Origin: CAWBCR01 sp963787375
Lineage (GTDB): Bacteria; Chloroflexota; Anaerolineae; Aggregatilineales; UBA3940
Length of the DNA stretch: 64,000 nt
NCBI GenBank assembly: GCA_963787375.1
Contig: CAWBCR010000014.1
Location: 1 to 64,000, forward strand
Direction: 5' to 3'
The translations under genes and the position numbers were made by a program. This document shows, piece by piece, positions 35,581-44,800 of this stretch (positions are counted from its first letter, which is position 1; each line of letters opens with the position of its first letter). The notes beneath the pieces are model-generated. The model ran no database searches and was not told the DNA's origin. It worked only from the letters and a program-made list of their open reading frames with translations.

Positions 35581-36915
35581 TTGGCAAGACGAAGAGAACT
35601 GGTGAAAGACGCTGCGCTGCCCCTCACGCGGGACAGCGTGCTGGAGCTTTCGAAACGGCTCGACGAGCCGGACTGGCTGCGCGATAAGCGGCTTGAGGCA
35701 TGGGACCTCGCCGAGACGATCCCCATGCCGACTACTAATGACGAGCCCTGGCGACGCACCGACATCCGCACCGTCGATTGGGAAGCGGCCACGCAGCTTG
35801 CCAGCCCCAACGGCGTCGCGCTAGGCGACGTGCCGGGTGAGCTGGTCCGCCCGCTGATCGGCGCGCAGCAGGGTGGCCTGCTGGTGTTCGTCGACGGCAA
35901 GACGGTGCAGGACGAGCTGTCCGACGAATTGAAGCAGCAGGGCGTGATCTTCACCGACCTGCGCAGCGCGTGGGAGCAGCATCGCGATCTGGTCGAGAAG
36001 CACTTCATGACTGAGGCCGTCCGCCCCGACGAAGGTAAGTTCGCCGCGCTGGAAGCTGCGCTTTGGACGCACGGCGTCTTCCTGTATGTGCCCCGCAACG
36101 TGAAGGTCGACCTGCCACTGCACAGCGTCGAGTACGTGCGCGGCCACGTCACGACCGGCACGCACCTGCTGATCGTGCTGGAAGACGGCGCCAGCGCCGC
36201 TTACCTGCACGAGAGCGATTCGCCGACGTTGGAATCGCAGGTGCTGCACCTGAACGCGGTCGAGATGATCATCCGTGGCGATGCCGACCTGCGTTTTGTG
36301 AAGCTCCAGAACTGGGGCGAGCATACCATCAGCTTTGGCCACCAGCGTGGGCGAGTGGGGCAGGGCGGGCGCCTCGACTGGGTCAGCGGCGAGATGGGCA
36401 CCCGCTTCAGCAAGCAGTTCATGACGCTCGACCTGGACGGCAACAACTCATGGGGCCGCATCTCTGGCCTGTATTTCACGCACAACCGCCAGCATGTCGA
36501 CCTCGACACGCAGCAGAATCACCGCGCGCTGCGCACCACCAGCGACCTCCTGTTCAAGGGCGCGCTCAAGAACAAGAGCCGCACCGTGTGGCAGGGTATG
36601 ATCCTGGTCGAGCCCGGCGCGCAGCAGACCGATGGCTTCCAGGCTAACCGCAACCTGTTACTCGACTCCGACTCGCGGGCCGATAGCATCCCCGGCCTGG
36701 AGATCGAGGCCGACGACGTGCGCTGCACGCACGCGGCGACGGTCGGCAAGGTCGATGAGGTGGAGATCTTCTATCTGATGGCGCGTGGTATCACGCGTGA
36801 GGTGGCGGTCAAGATGATCGTCGAGGGTTTCTTCGACCCGGTCATGCAGCGTATCCCCTTTGAGGGTGTGCGTGACCGGCTGGGCGATTACATCGACCGC
36901 AAGCTGGATGCGTAG
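35581..36915 (+). CDS. sufD: Fe-S cluster assembly protein SufD
   Basis: 444 residues from TTG at 35581, with CCCGGAGG 10 nt before it. An earlier TTG at 35551 lacks a good site. Motifs are LDEPDWLRDKRLEAWDLAE, EPWRRTDI, FLYVPRNVKVDLPLHSV and EAGAQQTDGFQANRNLLLD-like EPGAQQTDGFQANRNLLLD. It pairs with SufB in the SufBC2D scaffold. The 108-nt gap after sufB contains no recognisable element. Confidence 0.95.
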   Translation: MARRRELVKDAALPLTRDSVLELSKRLDEPDWLRDKRLEAWDLAETIPMPTTNDEPWRRTDIRTVDWEAATQLASPNGVALGDVPGELVRPLIGAQQGGLLVFVDGKTVQDELSDELKQQGVIFTDLRSAWEQHRDLVEKHFMTEAVRPDEGKFAALEAALWTHGVFLYVPRNVKVDLPLHSVEYVRGHVTTGTHLLIVLEDGASAAYLHESDSPTLESQVLHLNAVEMIIRGDADLRFVKLQNWGEHTISFGHQRGRVGQGGRLDWVSGEMGTRFSKQFMTLDLDGNNSWGRISGLYFTHNRQHVDLDTQQNHRALRTTSDLLFKGALKNKSRTVWQGMILVEPGAQQTDGFQANRNLLLDSDSRADSIPGLEIEADDVRCTHAATVGKVDEVEIFYLMARGITREVAVKMIVEGFFDPVMQRIPFEGVRDRLGDYIDRKLDA

Positions 36916-36987
36916 GATTATCACGACGACTGGCTGTAGGGGGCGATGCGGCGTGTCGCCCCTGGCACAACACGAGGCACAGACCTA

Positions 36988-37371
36988 TTGGACCGGCAGA
37001 CCGCTATCGACACTATTCTTGACCACTACGAGAACCCCCGGCACTTTGGCGCGCTTGAAGACCCCACGTTCAGCGGCGAGGGTGTCAACCCCGGCTGCGG
37101 CGACGTGGTGCGCCTGTACGTCCACCTCGATGCGAACAACGTGATCGACGGCGTCGGCTTCGAGGGCCACGGCTGCACCATCAGCCAGGCCGCTGCGTCG
37201 CTGCTGACCGAGACGGTGCTGGGTATGCCGCTCGACGAGGCGCTGGCGCTGGACGAATCAGCGCTGGCCGATGCAATGGGCCGCGAAGTCGTCAACAGTC
37301 GCATGCCATGCGTGTCGCTGGGGCTGCGCGTCCTGAAGGTCATTGGGCAGAATCGCAGGGATACGGTATAA
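36988..37371 (+). CDS. sufU: SufU-like scaffold/sulfurtransferase 1 (divergent)
   Basis: 127 residues from TTG at 36988 (LDRQTAIDTILDHYENPRHFG). ATG at 36946 with AGGGGG is an alternative start. The three metal cysteines are in NPGCGDVV, GHGCTISQAA and MPCVSLG. SufU proteins take sulfur from SufS, using a Zn site, or act as scaffold. This copy is less typical at the C-terminus than the second sufU at 41023. The operon therefore carries two SufU-like genes flanking sufS. Confidence 0.85.
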   Translation: MDRQTAIDTILDHYENPRHFGALEDPTFSGEGVNPGCGDVVRLYVHLDANNVIDGVGFEGHGCTISQAAASLLTETVLGMPLDEALALDESALADAMGREVVNSRMPCVSLGLRVLKVIGQNRRDTV

Positions 37372-37380
37372 GAATCACTG

Positions 37381-39711
37381 GTGTCGGATCCTCACACACC
37401 CCCGGAGACCCGTATGCGGGCCCGTTTGGACCGGTTCTCAAGACGCCATCCGGATGCACTTCTCGCGCTGCTGCTGCTTGCCCTGACGCTGGTTTTTCTC
37501 GAACGTGTGCTGTTCCCGCCCGCCGGAAAGATGATCCTGGGCCTCGACGCGCGCGCGCTGACGCTCACCTGGCTGACCACTGCCCGGCAGTCGATCCTGT
37601 CAGGCCATCTGCCGCTGTGGGACGTTAGCCAGGGAAGCGGCTACCCGTTCATCGCCAACCCGCAGGTTGCGCTGTTCTACCCGCCGACGTGGCTCGCCAT
37701 CCTGCTGCCGGTGCGTTACGGGCTGAGCTGGTATGTGGTGCTGCACGTGTGGCTTGGCGCACTGGGGATGCTGCTGTTCGTCAGGACCACCAGCTGCACC
37801 GGACGTAGCACTTGGCTAGGGCCGCTATTGGCTGCGCTGACCTTCGGGTTCAGCGGTTTCGTCGCAGCGCGTATCTCCGCCGGGCACCTCGGCGTTGTGG
37901 CCGCGCTGCTGTGGACGCCCTGGCTGATGTTGGCGACGGTGTGGAGCGTCACCCGCCGCGATATCTGGTCAGCGATCGTGGGCGGTGTGCCGTTGGCGTT
38001 GTCGATCCTGGCCGGGCACTCACCGTCGGTGATCTACGTCGGCATCGTGTGGCTGGCCTTCAGTATCTACTTGATGGCCTCCGGCGAGCACTGGCTGCTG
38101 GTGGCGCGCCAGGTCGTGGTGATGGGCACGGTGGGGCTGCTGTTGAGCGCCGTTCAACTGCTGCCCACCGCCCAGTTGATTCTACAAGCGCAGAAGAGCG
38201 TACTGGGCAACGCCGGCGAATGGTCAATGCCGCCCGCGCAGCTGATCACGCTGTTGGTGCCAGGCTTTTTTGGCGATATCAAACTTGGCTACTGGGGCGC
38301 GCCCGGCTTCGAAGAACTGACCTATTATGCCGGTGTGTTGCCGCTGCTGGGCATGGCGCTGGCGATCCGCAAGCCAAACCGCCGGACGTGGCTGTATGTT
38401 GCATTGATCGTCTTCGGGCTGCTGACTGCGCTCGGCAGATACGGCTTTCTGTACCAGCTTCTGTACGATGTGATACCGCTCTTCCGGCTGATCCGCGCGC
38501 CCGGACGCGCCATGTTCCTGTTTTCGTTTGCCGCCAGCGCGCTGCTGGGCGATGCGGTCTCGGCGTGGGAAGATCGCAGCCGCGAGGATCGCGAGGCGCT
38601 GTCCGTCTTTCTGCGCCGGGCGATGCTCGTCATCGCCGGGCTGGGTGTGGCCGGAGTCATGGGCGGGGGCATCGCGCTGGCCGCGACAGGCGGCGGCGAC
38701 CACGCGCTCGCCGAGCTTGGCGGCTGGGCGCTGGCCGTCGGGCTGTTGCTGCTGGGTGCCGCTCTGCTGGGGTACTACTTCACGGCTGCGCCGGAGGACA
38801 CCTCGCGCCGCCGCTGGCTGATGGCCGGGCTGGCGGGGCTGGCCGTCGTGGACCTGTGGTTGTTTGGCTTCAAGCTAATCGACCTCAGCGGTACGCAGCC
38901 GCTGCCCGTCTGGCGTGATGCCCACCAGATTATCGGCCAGAGCGACCAGCGCGTGGTGGCGATCAACATCCAGTCGCTGTTCTACCAGAACGACTCGACG
39001 CTGGTGGGTCTGCTCAGCACTGGCGGCTACATCCCGGTGCCGCTGGCCAGCCACGAAAGTTTGCTTGGCTACCAACCTGGCCCGCTGTCACGGGCTTACG
39101 ATATTCTCGGTGCGGCGTATGTCCTGTCGCCAACCGAAGTCGATCCGGCGTTTACGCAGGGCGTTGGTGCGCTAGAATTAATGCAGAGCACCGGGCAGGC
39201 GTGGGTCTATCGCAGGCCGACCGCGTTGCCGATGGTACGGCTGGTCTACAGCGCGGAGGTCATTCCCACCGCCAGTGCCGCGTTGGATCGGCTGTTCGTG
39301 CCGGGGTTTGACCCGGCCAACACGGCGATCGTCGATTCGACGCCCGGCTGCGAACTCGGCGGCGCACCGCAGCAGCCCGGCTCGGCCCACGTGCTGGCGC
39401 AGCGGCCCGGCTCGTGGCTGATCGAGACCGACAGCCCCGCCCCGGCGCTGCTGGTCATCGGCGAGACGGCTTATCCTGGCTGGCAGGTCACGGTCGATGG
39501 GCAGCGCGTGCAGCCGCTGGTGGCTTATACAGCCGTCAAGGCGGTGTGTGTCCCCGCCGGGACGCACCGCGTGCAGTGGACCTTCGTGCCACCGCTGTTG
39601 CTGGGCGGGGCCGCCAGCCTGATCGGCCTGGCGCTGCTGGCCGTCGCCGCTGTGATGGGTTTTCGTGAACGAACGGTCGCACGGACAGCCCGTGCCGTCG
39701 AGGAAAGGTAA
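37381..39711 (+). CDS. large multi-pass membrane protein (YfhO-like)
   Basis: 776 residues from GTG at 37381, 9 nt after sufU1. More than ten hydrophobic segments run to about residue 500, with DVSQGSGYPFIANPQVALFYPP in the first loop, a pattern of YfhO and related glycosyltransferase-like membrane proteins. A C-terminal extracytoplasmic part (GETAYPGWQVTVDGQ) and a last helix follow. YfhO relatives take part in cell-envelope glycosylation. It is placed between sufU and sufS without a gap, which is unusual. A Fe-S role is not supported by any motif. Confidence 0.75.
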   Translation: MSDPHTPPETRMRARLDRFSRRHPDALLALLLLALTLVFLERVLFPPAGKMILGLDARALTLTWLTTARQSILSGHLPLWDVSQGSGYPFIANPQVALFYPPTWLAILLPVRYGLSWYVVLHVWLGALGMLLFVRTTSCTGRSTWLGPLLAALTFGFSGFVAARISAGHLGVVAALLWTPWLMLATVWSVTRRDIWSAIVGGVPLALSILAGHSPSVIYVGIVWLAFSIYLMASGEHWLLVARQVVVMGTVGLLLSAVQLLPTAQLILQAQKSVLGNAGEWSMPPAQLITLLVPGFFGDIKLGYWGAPGFEELTYYAGVLPLLGMALAIRKPNRRTWLYVALIVFGLLTALGRYGFLYQLLYDVIPLFRLIRAPGRAMFLFSFAASALLGDAVSAWEDRSREDREALSVFLRRAMLVIAGLGVAGVMGGGIALAATGGGDHALAELGGWALAVGLLLLGAALLGYYFTAAPEDTSRRRWLMAGLAGLAVVDLWLFGFKLIDLSGTQPLPVWRDAHQIIGQSDQRVVAINIQSLFYQNDSTLVGLLSTGGYIPVPLASHESLLGYQPGPLSRAYDILGAAYVLSPTEVDPAFTQGVGALELMQSTGQAWVYRRPTALPMVRLVYSAEVIPTASAALDRLFVPGFDPANTAIVDSTPGCELGGAPQQPGSAHVLAQRPGSWLIETDSPAPALLVIGETAYPGWQVTVDGQRVQPLVAYTAVKAVCVPAGTHRVQWTFVPPLLLGGAASLIGLALLAVAAVMGFRERTVARTARAVEER

Positions 39712-39715
39712 CCGC

Positions 39716-40960
39716 ATGAGCGACCACAAGACGCCGCTTGATGTCAGCGCCATCCGCGCCGACTTCCCCATCCTGAACGAGGAGGTTCGCCCCGGCGTGC
39801 CGCTCGTCTACCTGGACAACGCCGCCACGTCACAGAAGCCGCTGTCCGTTATCGATGCCATGAGCGACTATTACCGCCATTACAATGCCAACGTCCATCG
39901 CGGCATCCACAAGCTCAGCGAGCGGGCCACCGCTGCCTACGAGGATGCCCGCAAGCGCATCGCGCGCTTCATCAATGCGTCCTCGCACCGCGAGGTGATC
40001 TTCACCCGTAACACCACCGAGAGCATCAACCTGATCGCCTACACCTGGGCCCGTGCCAACATGAAGCCCGGCGAGGTGGTCCTTTCGACCGGCATGGAGC
40101 ACCATTCTAACATCGTGCCGTGGCAGATTCTGGCCGACCAGACCGGCGTCGAGGTGCGCTGGGTGCCCGTTACCGACGATGGTCTGCTCGATATGGATGC
40201 CTTCCACCAGATGCTTGACGGGCGCGTCAGGCTGCTGACGTTTACCCACGCCTCGAACGTGGTGGGCACCATCCAGCCGGTGCGCGAGATGGCCGACGCA
40301 GCGCACGCGGTCGGTGCGTTGGTGCACGTCGACGGGGCGCAGAGTGTGCCGCACATGCCGGTCGACGTGCAGGCGCTCGACTGCGACTTCTATTCGTTCT
40401 CAGGGCACAAGATGCTCGGCCCGACGGGCATCGGCATCCTGTACGGCAAGCGCGCCATCCTCGAAGCCATGCCGCCTTTTATGGGTGGTGGCGACATGAT
40501 CACGCGTGTCGAGCTAGGCGGCTCGCAGTGGAACGAGTTGCCCTACAAGTTCGAGGCTGGTACGCCCTCCATCGCCGAGGCGATTGGCTTTGGCGCGGCG
40601 GTCGATTACTTGCAGCAGGTTGGCATGGACCGGATTCATGCGCACGAGCAGGCCATTACGGCCTACGCGCTGGAGCGGCTGGCGGAAGTGCCCGGCGTGC
40701 GCGTGCTGGGCCCGGCTGACGCGTCGCAGCGCGGCGGCGTGGCGGCGATGGTGATAGACGGGCTCCACCCGCACGACGTGGCGCAGGTGCTGGATCATGA
40801 GGGGGTGGCGGTGCGCGCCGGGCACCACTGCGCCATGCCGCTGCACCAGCGCTACCACATTCCCGCCTCGACACGCGCCAGCTTTTATCTGTACAATACG
40901 TTTGAAGAAGTGGATCGCCTGATCGAAGCGCTGTATGAGGTCAAGCACCTGTTCGCCTGA
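39716..40960 (+). CDS. sufS: cysteine desulfurase SufS
   Basis: 414 residues from ATG at 39716. The PLP lysine is in FSGHKMLGPTG, the cysteine nucleophile in RAGHHCAMPLH, and GTPSIAEAIGFGAA and LDNAATSQKP are family landmarks of group II desulfurases. It converts cysteine to alanine and persulfide, handing sulfur to SufU. It starts 4 nt after the membrane protein stop, so it depends on read-through of that gene. Confidence 0.97.
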   Translation: MSDHKTPLDVSAIRADFPILNEEVRPGVPLVYLDNAATSQKPLSVIDAMSDYYRHYNANVHRGIHKLSERATAAYEDARKRIARFINASSHREVIFTRNTTESINLIAYTWARANMKPGEVVLSTGMEHHSNIVPWQILADQTGVEVRWVPVTDDGLLDMDAFHQMLDGRVRLLTFTHASNVVGTIQPVREMADAAHAVGALVHVDGAQSVPHMPVDVQALDCDFYSFSGHKMLGPTGIGILYGKRAILEAMPPFMGGGDMITRVELGGSQWNELPYKFEAGTPSIAEAIGFGAAVDYLQQVGMDRIHAHEQAITAYALERLAEVPGVRVLGPADASQRGGVAAMVIDGLHPHDVAQVLDHEGVAVRAGHHCAMPLHQRYHIPASTRASFYLYNTFEEVDRLIEALYEVKHLFA

Positions 40961-41022
40961 AAGGACGCACGCTCACAAACCTGTCAGGGCTGCGTTATAG
41001 TCGCCAGAGAGAGCATGGAATC

Positions 41023-41418
41023 ATGGACGACCTGTATCGTGAGTTAATCCTCGACCACTACAAAAACCCCCGCAATCGTGGGGTCGTCGAGCCGGCCAAT
41101 ATCGACTACGCGGAAGACAACCCGGTGTGTGGCGATCATATTCACCTCACCATCAAGCTCGACGAGAACGACGTCGTCACCGAAGTGGGCTGGGAAGGCG
41201 AGGGCTGCGCCATCAGCCAGGCGTCGGCCTCGATGCTGTACGAGACGCTCGCCGGCAAGACGCTGGAGGAGATCCGCGCCATCGACAAGGATACCATCCT
41301 CGACATGCTGGGTATCCCGCTCAGCCCGGTGCGCATCAAGTGCGCGCTGCTGTCGCTGAAAGTGCTCAAGGCGGGGGCCTACGGCCTGACGGCCTGGCCC
41401 GGCGAGGAGGATGAGTGA
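41023..41418 (+). CDS. sufU: SufU, Zn-dependent sulfurtransferase/scaffold
   Basis: 131 residues, typical start MDDLYRELILDHYKNPRNRG. Cysteines are in NPVCGDHI, GEGCAISQASASML and VRIKCALLSLK, the canonical SufU set with Asp after the first Cys. It accepts sulfur from SufS. This is the more standard of the two copies. Confidence 0.95.
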   Translation: MDDLYRELILDHYKNPRNRGVVEPANIDYAEDNPVCGDHIHLTIKLDENDVVTEVGWEGEGCAISQASASMLYETLAGKTLEEIRAIDKDTILDMLGIPLSPVRIKCALLSLKVLKAGAYGLTAWPGEEDE

Positions 41419-41489
41419 TCGCCCGGTACATTACCGGCTCACAGCACTGCACCCTATTCTAAGATACCATCGAGGAGAGTAAGCACAGC

Positions 41490-41807
41490 ATGGCGGATTT
41501 CGTCAGAATTGCCGGCGTCGACGAGCTAAAGCCCGGCGACCGCAAAGTCGCCGAGATTGAGGGCCTGTTCATCGCCGTGTTCAACGTGGGAGGCCAGTTC
41601 TACGCCATCGAAGACGTGTGCACGCACGACGATGGCCCCGTCGCTGAGGGCGACCTGGACGGTTACGAGATCGAGTGCCCGCGCCACGGCGCGCGCTTCG
41701 ACATCCGTGACGGGCACGTGTTGAGCTTCCCGGCTATTGTGCCGGTGCAGACCTTCCCGGTCAGGGTTGAGGGCGACGATATCCTGGTCGACATCGGGGA
41801 GGAATAG
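41490..41807 (+). CDS. Rieske [2Fe-2S] ferredoxin-like protein
   Basis: 105 residues. The cluster ligands are CTHDDGP (C-x-H) and CPRHGARFD (C-x2-H), as in small non-heme oxygenase ferredoxins and Suf-linked Rieske proteins. It is the last gene of the suf operon and is followed by a strong terminator. It may be an electron donor for cluster assembly or simply a client. Cytoplasmic. Confidence 0.92.
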   Translation: MADFVRIAGVDELKPGDRKVAEIEGLFIAVFNVGGQFYAIEDVCTHDDGPVAEGDLDGYEIECPRHGARFDIRDGHVLSFPAIVPVQTFPVRVEGDDILVDIGEE

Positions 41808-41833
41808 GCGCGCGGCGCGGGGATACAAAACGA

Positions 41834-41867
41834 GCCGGATGGCAGTCTGACGCCATCCGGCTTTTTG
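41834..41867 (+). terminator. terminator of the suf operon
   Basis: GCCGGATGGC (41834-41843) pairs perfectly with GCCATCCGGC (41852-41861), followed by TTTTTG. A clear Rho-independent terminator after the Rieske gene. Confidence 0.9.
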
Positions 41868-41888
41868 TTGCAGCGATACTGCCGGCTG

Positions 41889-42275
41889 CTACGCTTCTGC
41901 CTGGGGCTTCTCGGTCTCGACCGTTTCGACCTTCTCGACCCGGTTCGGCCTATTGCGCTGTGTCAGCACCACGATCAGAGCGATTATGCCGGCCAGTCCG
42001 CCCAGCCACACCACGCCGGTCAGCAGGCGGCCTATCCAGAACAGCCCGTTAGCGCCGTAGTAGCCGCGCATCATCATGCGGCCACCGTTCTGGAAGAACT
42101 CACGGGGCCCCGGCTGCATGAACTGGCGAACGCCGGGCTGCATGAACGGGCGAGTGCCTGCTGCCGCGAAGGGCATCCCGTAGCCTGCCCAGCCGCGCGC
42201 CAGAAAGCCAATCGCGCCGCCCACCAGCAGCAGCAAGATGCCGCCCAGCACCAACCATAATGTCCGATTTTTCAT
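41889..42275 (-). CDS. small membrane protein with two helices
   Basis: 128 residues. An N-terminal helix (LWLVLGGILLLLVGGAIGFLA) is followed by a Met/Phe/Arg-rich loop with FMQPGVRQFMQPG and a second helix (WLGGLAGIIALIVVLTQ), then an acidic tail. The MQPG repeat is unusual. I do not recognise a family. Confidence 0.55.
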   Translation of the reverse strand: MKNRTLWLVLGGILLLLVGGAIGFLARGWAGYGMPFAAAGTRPFMQPGVRQFMQPGPREFFQNGGRMMMRGYYGANGLFWIGRLLTGVVWLGGLAGIIALIVVLTQRNRPNRVEKVETVETEKPQAEA

Positions 42276-42387
42276 CGTTTCGTCCTCCGTATCCTGTCAA
42301 TACAGCTATCAGCATAACACCGAAATGTGTACGAATTGTTTAGCGCGTATAACGTTTGTGTTAGATTTCCGGCGTCGCGCCGCGCCA

Positions 42388-42420
42388 AACAAAAACGGCG
42401 GGCGCTTACGGGCGCCCGCC
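42388..42420 (-). terminator. terminator after erpA
   Basis: On the minus strand GGCGGGCGC pairs with GCGCCCGCC, followed by GTTTTTGTT. It lies 22 nt after the erpA stop. Confidence 0.8.
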
Positions 42421-42442
42421 GCCATGATTCACATGCAGGGTG

Positions 42443-42847
42443 TTACTGGCCGCAACTGCACCCGCCGCCGCCAGCGCTCGCGTCTGCGCCGCCCTCGGTG
42501 CGGAACGAGTGCCCGCAGCCACAGGTCGAGACCGCGTTGGGGTTGTCGATGCGGAAGCCGCCGCCCATCAGGTTGTCGACAAAGTCGATGCTTGCCCCGC
42601 GAACGTAGTCGAGGCTGATGGGGTCGACGATGATGCGCACGCCGTCCACCTCGCTGACGCTGTCCGTTTCAAGCGGGTTGCCCTCGAAGGCCATCCCGTA
42701 CTGGAGGCCCGAGCAGCCGCCGCCCGCCACAAAAACCCGCAGGCCGTAGCCGGCCAGGTTCTTCTCGGCCATCAGCGACTTGATCTTGTCGACTGCGACC
42801 GCTGTAACGCCGATGATGTTGGTGTCGCTGATTACCTGTTCACTCAT
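42443..42847 (-). CDS. erpA: ErpA/HesB-type Fe-S carrier
   Basis: 134 residues. The A-type cysteines are in GGGCSGLQYG and in CGCGHSF (C-x-C). ISLDYVRGASIDFVDNLMGGGFRIDNPNA is split by the typical loop. The C-terminal extension ends GGGGCSCGQ, adding two cysteines. It delivers clusters from SufBCD to targets. It has its own promoter with an inverted repeat and lies downstream of a SufR-like gene on the same strand. Confidence 0.93.
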   Translation of the reverse strand: MSEQVISDTNIIGVTAVAVDKIKSLMAEKNLAGYGLRVFVAGGGCSGLQYGMAFEGNPLETDSVSEVDGVRIIVDPISLDYVRGASIDFVDNLMGGGFRIDNPNAVSTCGCGHSFRTEGGADASAGGGGCSCGQ

Positions 42848-42892
42848 CGCTCGTGCGCTCCTTGTGGTGAATTGTCTGGTTCGTGATGCCTG

Positions 42893-42921
42893 ATTCTAAC
42901 ATTAGTGACAATGGGTGTCAA
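42893..42921 (-). promoter_or_regulatory. erpA promoter with an overlapping inverted repeat
   Basis: On the minus strand TTGACA (42916-42921) and TAGAAT (42893-42898) are 17 nt apart. TGACA-N5-TGTCA (42906-42920) forms an inverted repeat over the -35 box and the spacer. It would suit a repressor such as the neighbouring SufR-like protein. Confidence 0.65.
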
Positions 42922-42971
42922 TTATATCAAGATTTATCGTGCAAAATGTCGCCCCCAAAAGGGGACGGATG

Positions 42972-43616
42972 TCATGCCACTGGGAACGCCGGTTCGACCC
43001 TGTCGGCGATGAAATACGAGCAGTTGCTGCCGCCGTCCATCACGTGGTCCAGACGGCGCGGCACCGTGCCCAGCAGCCGGCTGATGTAGCGCAGGTCGAG
43101 CACGCACAACTCCTCGTGCGCATCGACCACCCCACTGTACGGGCAGTTGCTGGTCGTCAGCACGTAGCCGCCGGCGGTGTGATCCCAGGTGGCATCGTAG
43201 CCGTGCTCGCTCAGGTGCGCTGCGACGCGGTCGAGCCGCTCTTCCATAGTCTCGTCGGGGCGGCCCGGCGCAATTCCCGACGCCATGCGGTCGGCCACGC
43301 CCTCAAAGATCACGTTGATCTCTTGTTCGGGGAGCCGGTCTTGCAGCTCATTGAGCATGTGGATGGTCAGCGACTGCAAATTCCGGGGGAAAAGTGAATC
43401 CGCTTTCTGCGTGAGGCAGTACACGTACTTGGGCCGCCCGGGTGAGTCCCGGTGCTGAACGTCCGGCTGGGAGACGAGCCCTTCGCCGCGCAGCACGTCG
43501 AGATGGTGGCGCACGGTGACGGCGGTAAGGTCGTCGAGCGCCGTGCTCAGTTCGTCGACCGTTGCCTCCTCGTGCTCGCGCAGGTATTCGACGATCTTTT
43601 GTCGCGTCTTTTGCAT
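42972..43616 (-). CDS. second SufR-like regulator
   Basis: 214 residues from the ATG at 43616 (MQKTRQKIVEYLREHEEATV). The winged helix is TAVTVRHHLDVLRGEGLVSQ. The C-terminal half has SNCPYSGVVDAHEELCVLD and GGSNCSYF, the same cysteine layout as the SufR at 32367. An earlier in-frame ATG at 43685 is not needed. It lies 124 nt upstream of erpA on the same strand. The two SufR paralogues suggest split control of the suf and carrier genes. Confidence 0.82.
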   Translation of the reverse strand: MQKTRQKIVEYLREHEEATVDELSTALDDLTAVTVRHHLDVLRGEGLVSQPDVQHRDSPGRPKYVYCLTQKADSLFPRNLQSLTIHMLNELQDRLPEQEINVIFEGVADRMASGIAPGRPDETMEERLDRVAAHLSEHGYDATWDHTAGGYVLTTSNCPYSGVVDAHEELCVLDLRYISRLLGTVPRRLDHVMDGGSNCSYFIADRVEPAFPVA

Positions 43617-43900
43617 GAGAAGCCTCAGAGTGAACCTCTGACTTCCGTTCTGGCCCTTCTCGGGGCCGTGATCGTGGCGCAGCACCCTGGCTGCATTCTA
43701 GCCATGGGCCGAATTATTGTCAAATCGACCTTCTTTAATCATAGCGAGGACGCGTTCCGATTGCACGCCGGTGATTTTGTGCGCAGGCCGCAGGCGGCGG
43801 AACGTGCCCCACCGGTATTTGCCGCGCGGCGTCAATCCGGTTACTATCTGCCCATGTGTTCCAAGAAGATCGTCATGCTGTGGTGAACACGAGGACATCA
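43617..43900. other. intergenic region between the second SufR-like gene and the DsbA-like gene
   Basis: About 280 bases with no gene or clear hairpin that I can support. The divergent genes must share promoters here. The stretch at about 43718-43745 is AT-richer than the rest, but I cannot assign boxes with confidence. Confidence 0.3.
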
Positions 43901-44647
43901 ATGGAATCCCTCCAAGAACCCGAAGAAAAGAACAGTGAGTTCATCGTCATCAAACGTTCGCTGCTGGTTACTATCGGCGTGGGCCTGCTGACATTTCTCG
44001 CCGGCGGCGCGCTGGGTTATTTCCTGGCCATCACGGGCTACAATCGGGGCGCGGATGAGACGCTGGCGGCAATTGGGGCAGCCCAGCCGGCCGCCCAGGT
44101 TGCCGCTCAGCCCACCGATCCCCCCGCTTTTGTGGACAACGTCACCGAGGCGGGCAACCCGTCAATCGGGCCTACCGACGCGCCGGTGGTGATCGTCGAG
44201 TTCAGCGACTTTCGCTGCCCGTACTGCAAACGCTTCCACGACGAGACGCTGCCCGCGCTTCTAACCAAATACGGTGATCAAATCCGACTGGTCTATCGCG
44301 ACTTCCCGATCGTGGGCGGCGAGTTAGACGCCGAAGCGGCGGACTGTGCCAATGAGCAGGGCAAGTACTGGGACTATGGCAACGCACTGTTTGCCAACCA
44401 GCAGGGGTACAGCACCAACGACGAGTTCATCGCGCTGGCGGCGCAGTTGGGCCTCGACCAGACACAGTTCAGCGACTGCCTGAACAACGGTAAGTATAAG
44501 GACGAGGTCAGCACCGACTATAATGCCGCTCTCGAATATGGCGTCAACGGCACGCCGACCTTCTTCATCAACGGCGAGCGGCTCGTCGGCGCGCAGCCGC
44601 AGAGCGCGTTTGAACAGGTTATCGATCAGGCGCTTACCAATAAATAG
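43901..44647 (+). CDS. membrane-anchored DsbA/thioredoxin-fold protein
   Basis: 248 residues from ATG at 43901. One N-terminal membrane helix (about 24-45) is followed by an Ala/Pro linker and a thioredoxin fold with FSDFRCPYCKRFH (CPYC active site), LVYRDFPIVGG and a cis-Pro loop NGTPTFFINGE. It belongs to the DsbA/BdbD-like group, which oxidise or isomerise disulfides outside the membrane. No VKOR or DsbB partner is adjacent. Confidence 0.9.
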   Translation: MESLQEPEEKNSEFIVIKRSLLVTIGVGLLTFLAGGALGYFLAITGYNRGADETLAAIGAAQPAAQVAAQPTDPPAFVDNVTEAGNPSIGPTDAPVVIVEFSDFRCPYCKRFHDETLPALLTKYGDQIRLVYRDFPIVGGELDAEAADCANEQGKYWDYGNALFANQQGYSTNDEFIALAAQLGLDQTQFSDCLNNGKYKDEVSTDYNAALEYGVNGTPTFFINGERLVGAQPQSAFEQVIDQALTNK

Positions 44648-44800
44648 GCCGGGTGGCGGGGCGGCTGCACGCCGCCCCGCCGGCCATCGCTGCAACACCG
44701 GCATGTCTGACAGGCGGGTCTTCTGGATGGATGCGCTTCACCCGACCGGCACGGTCGCAAGCGACCTGCCGCCTGTCCGCTAACGCGACCCTCCAACGCC

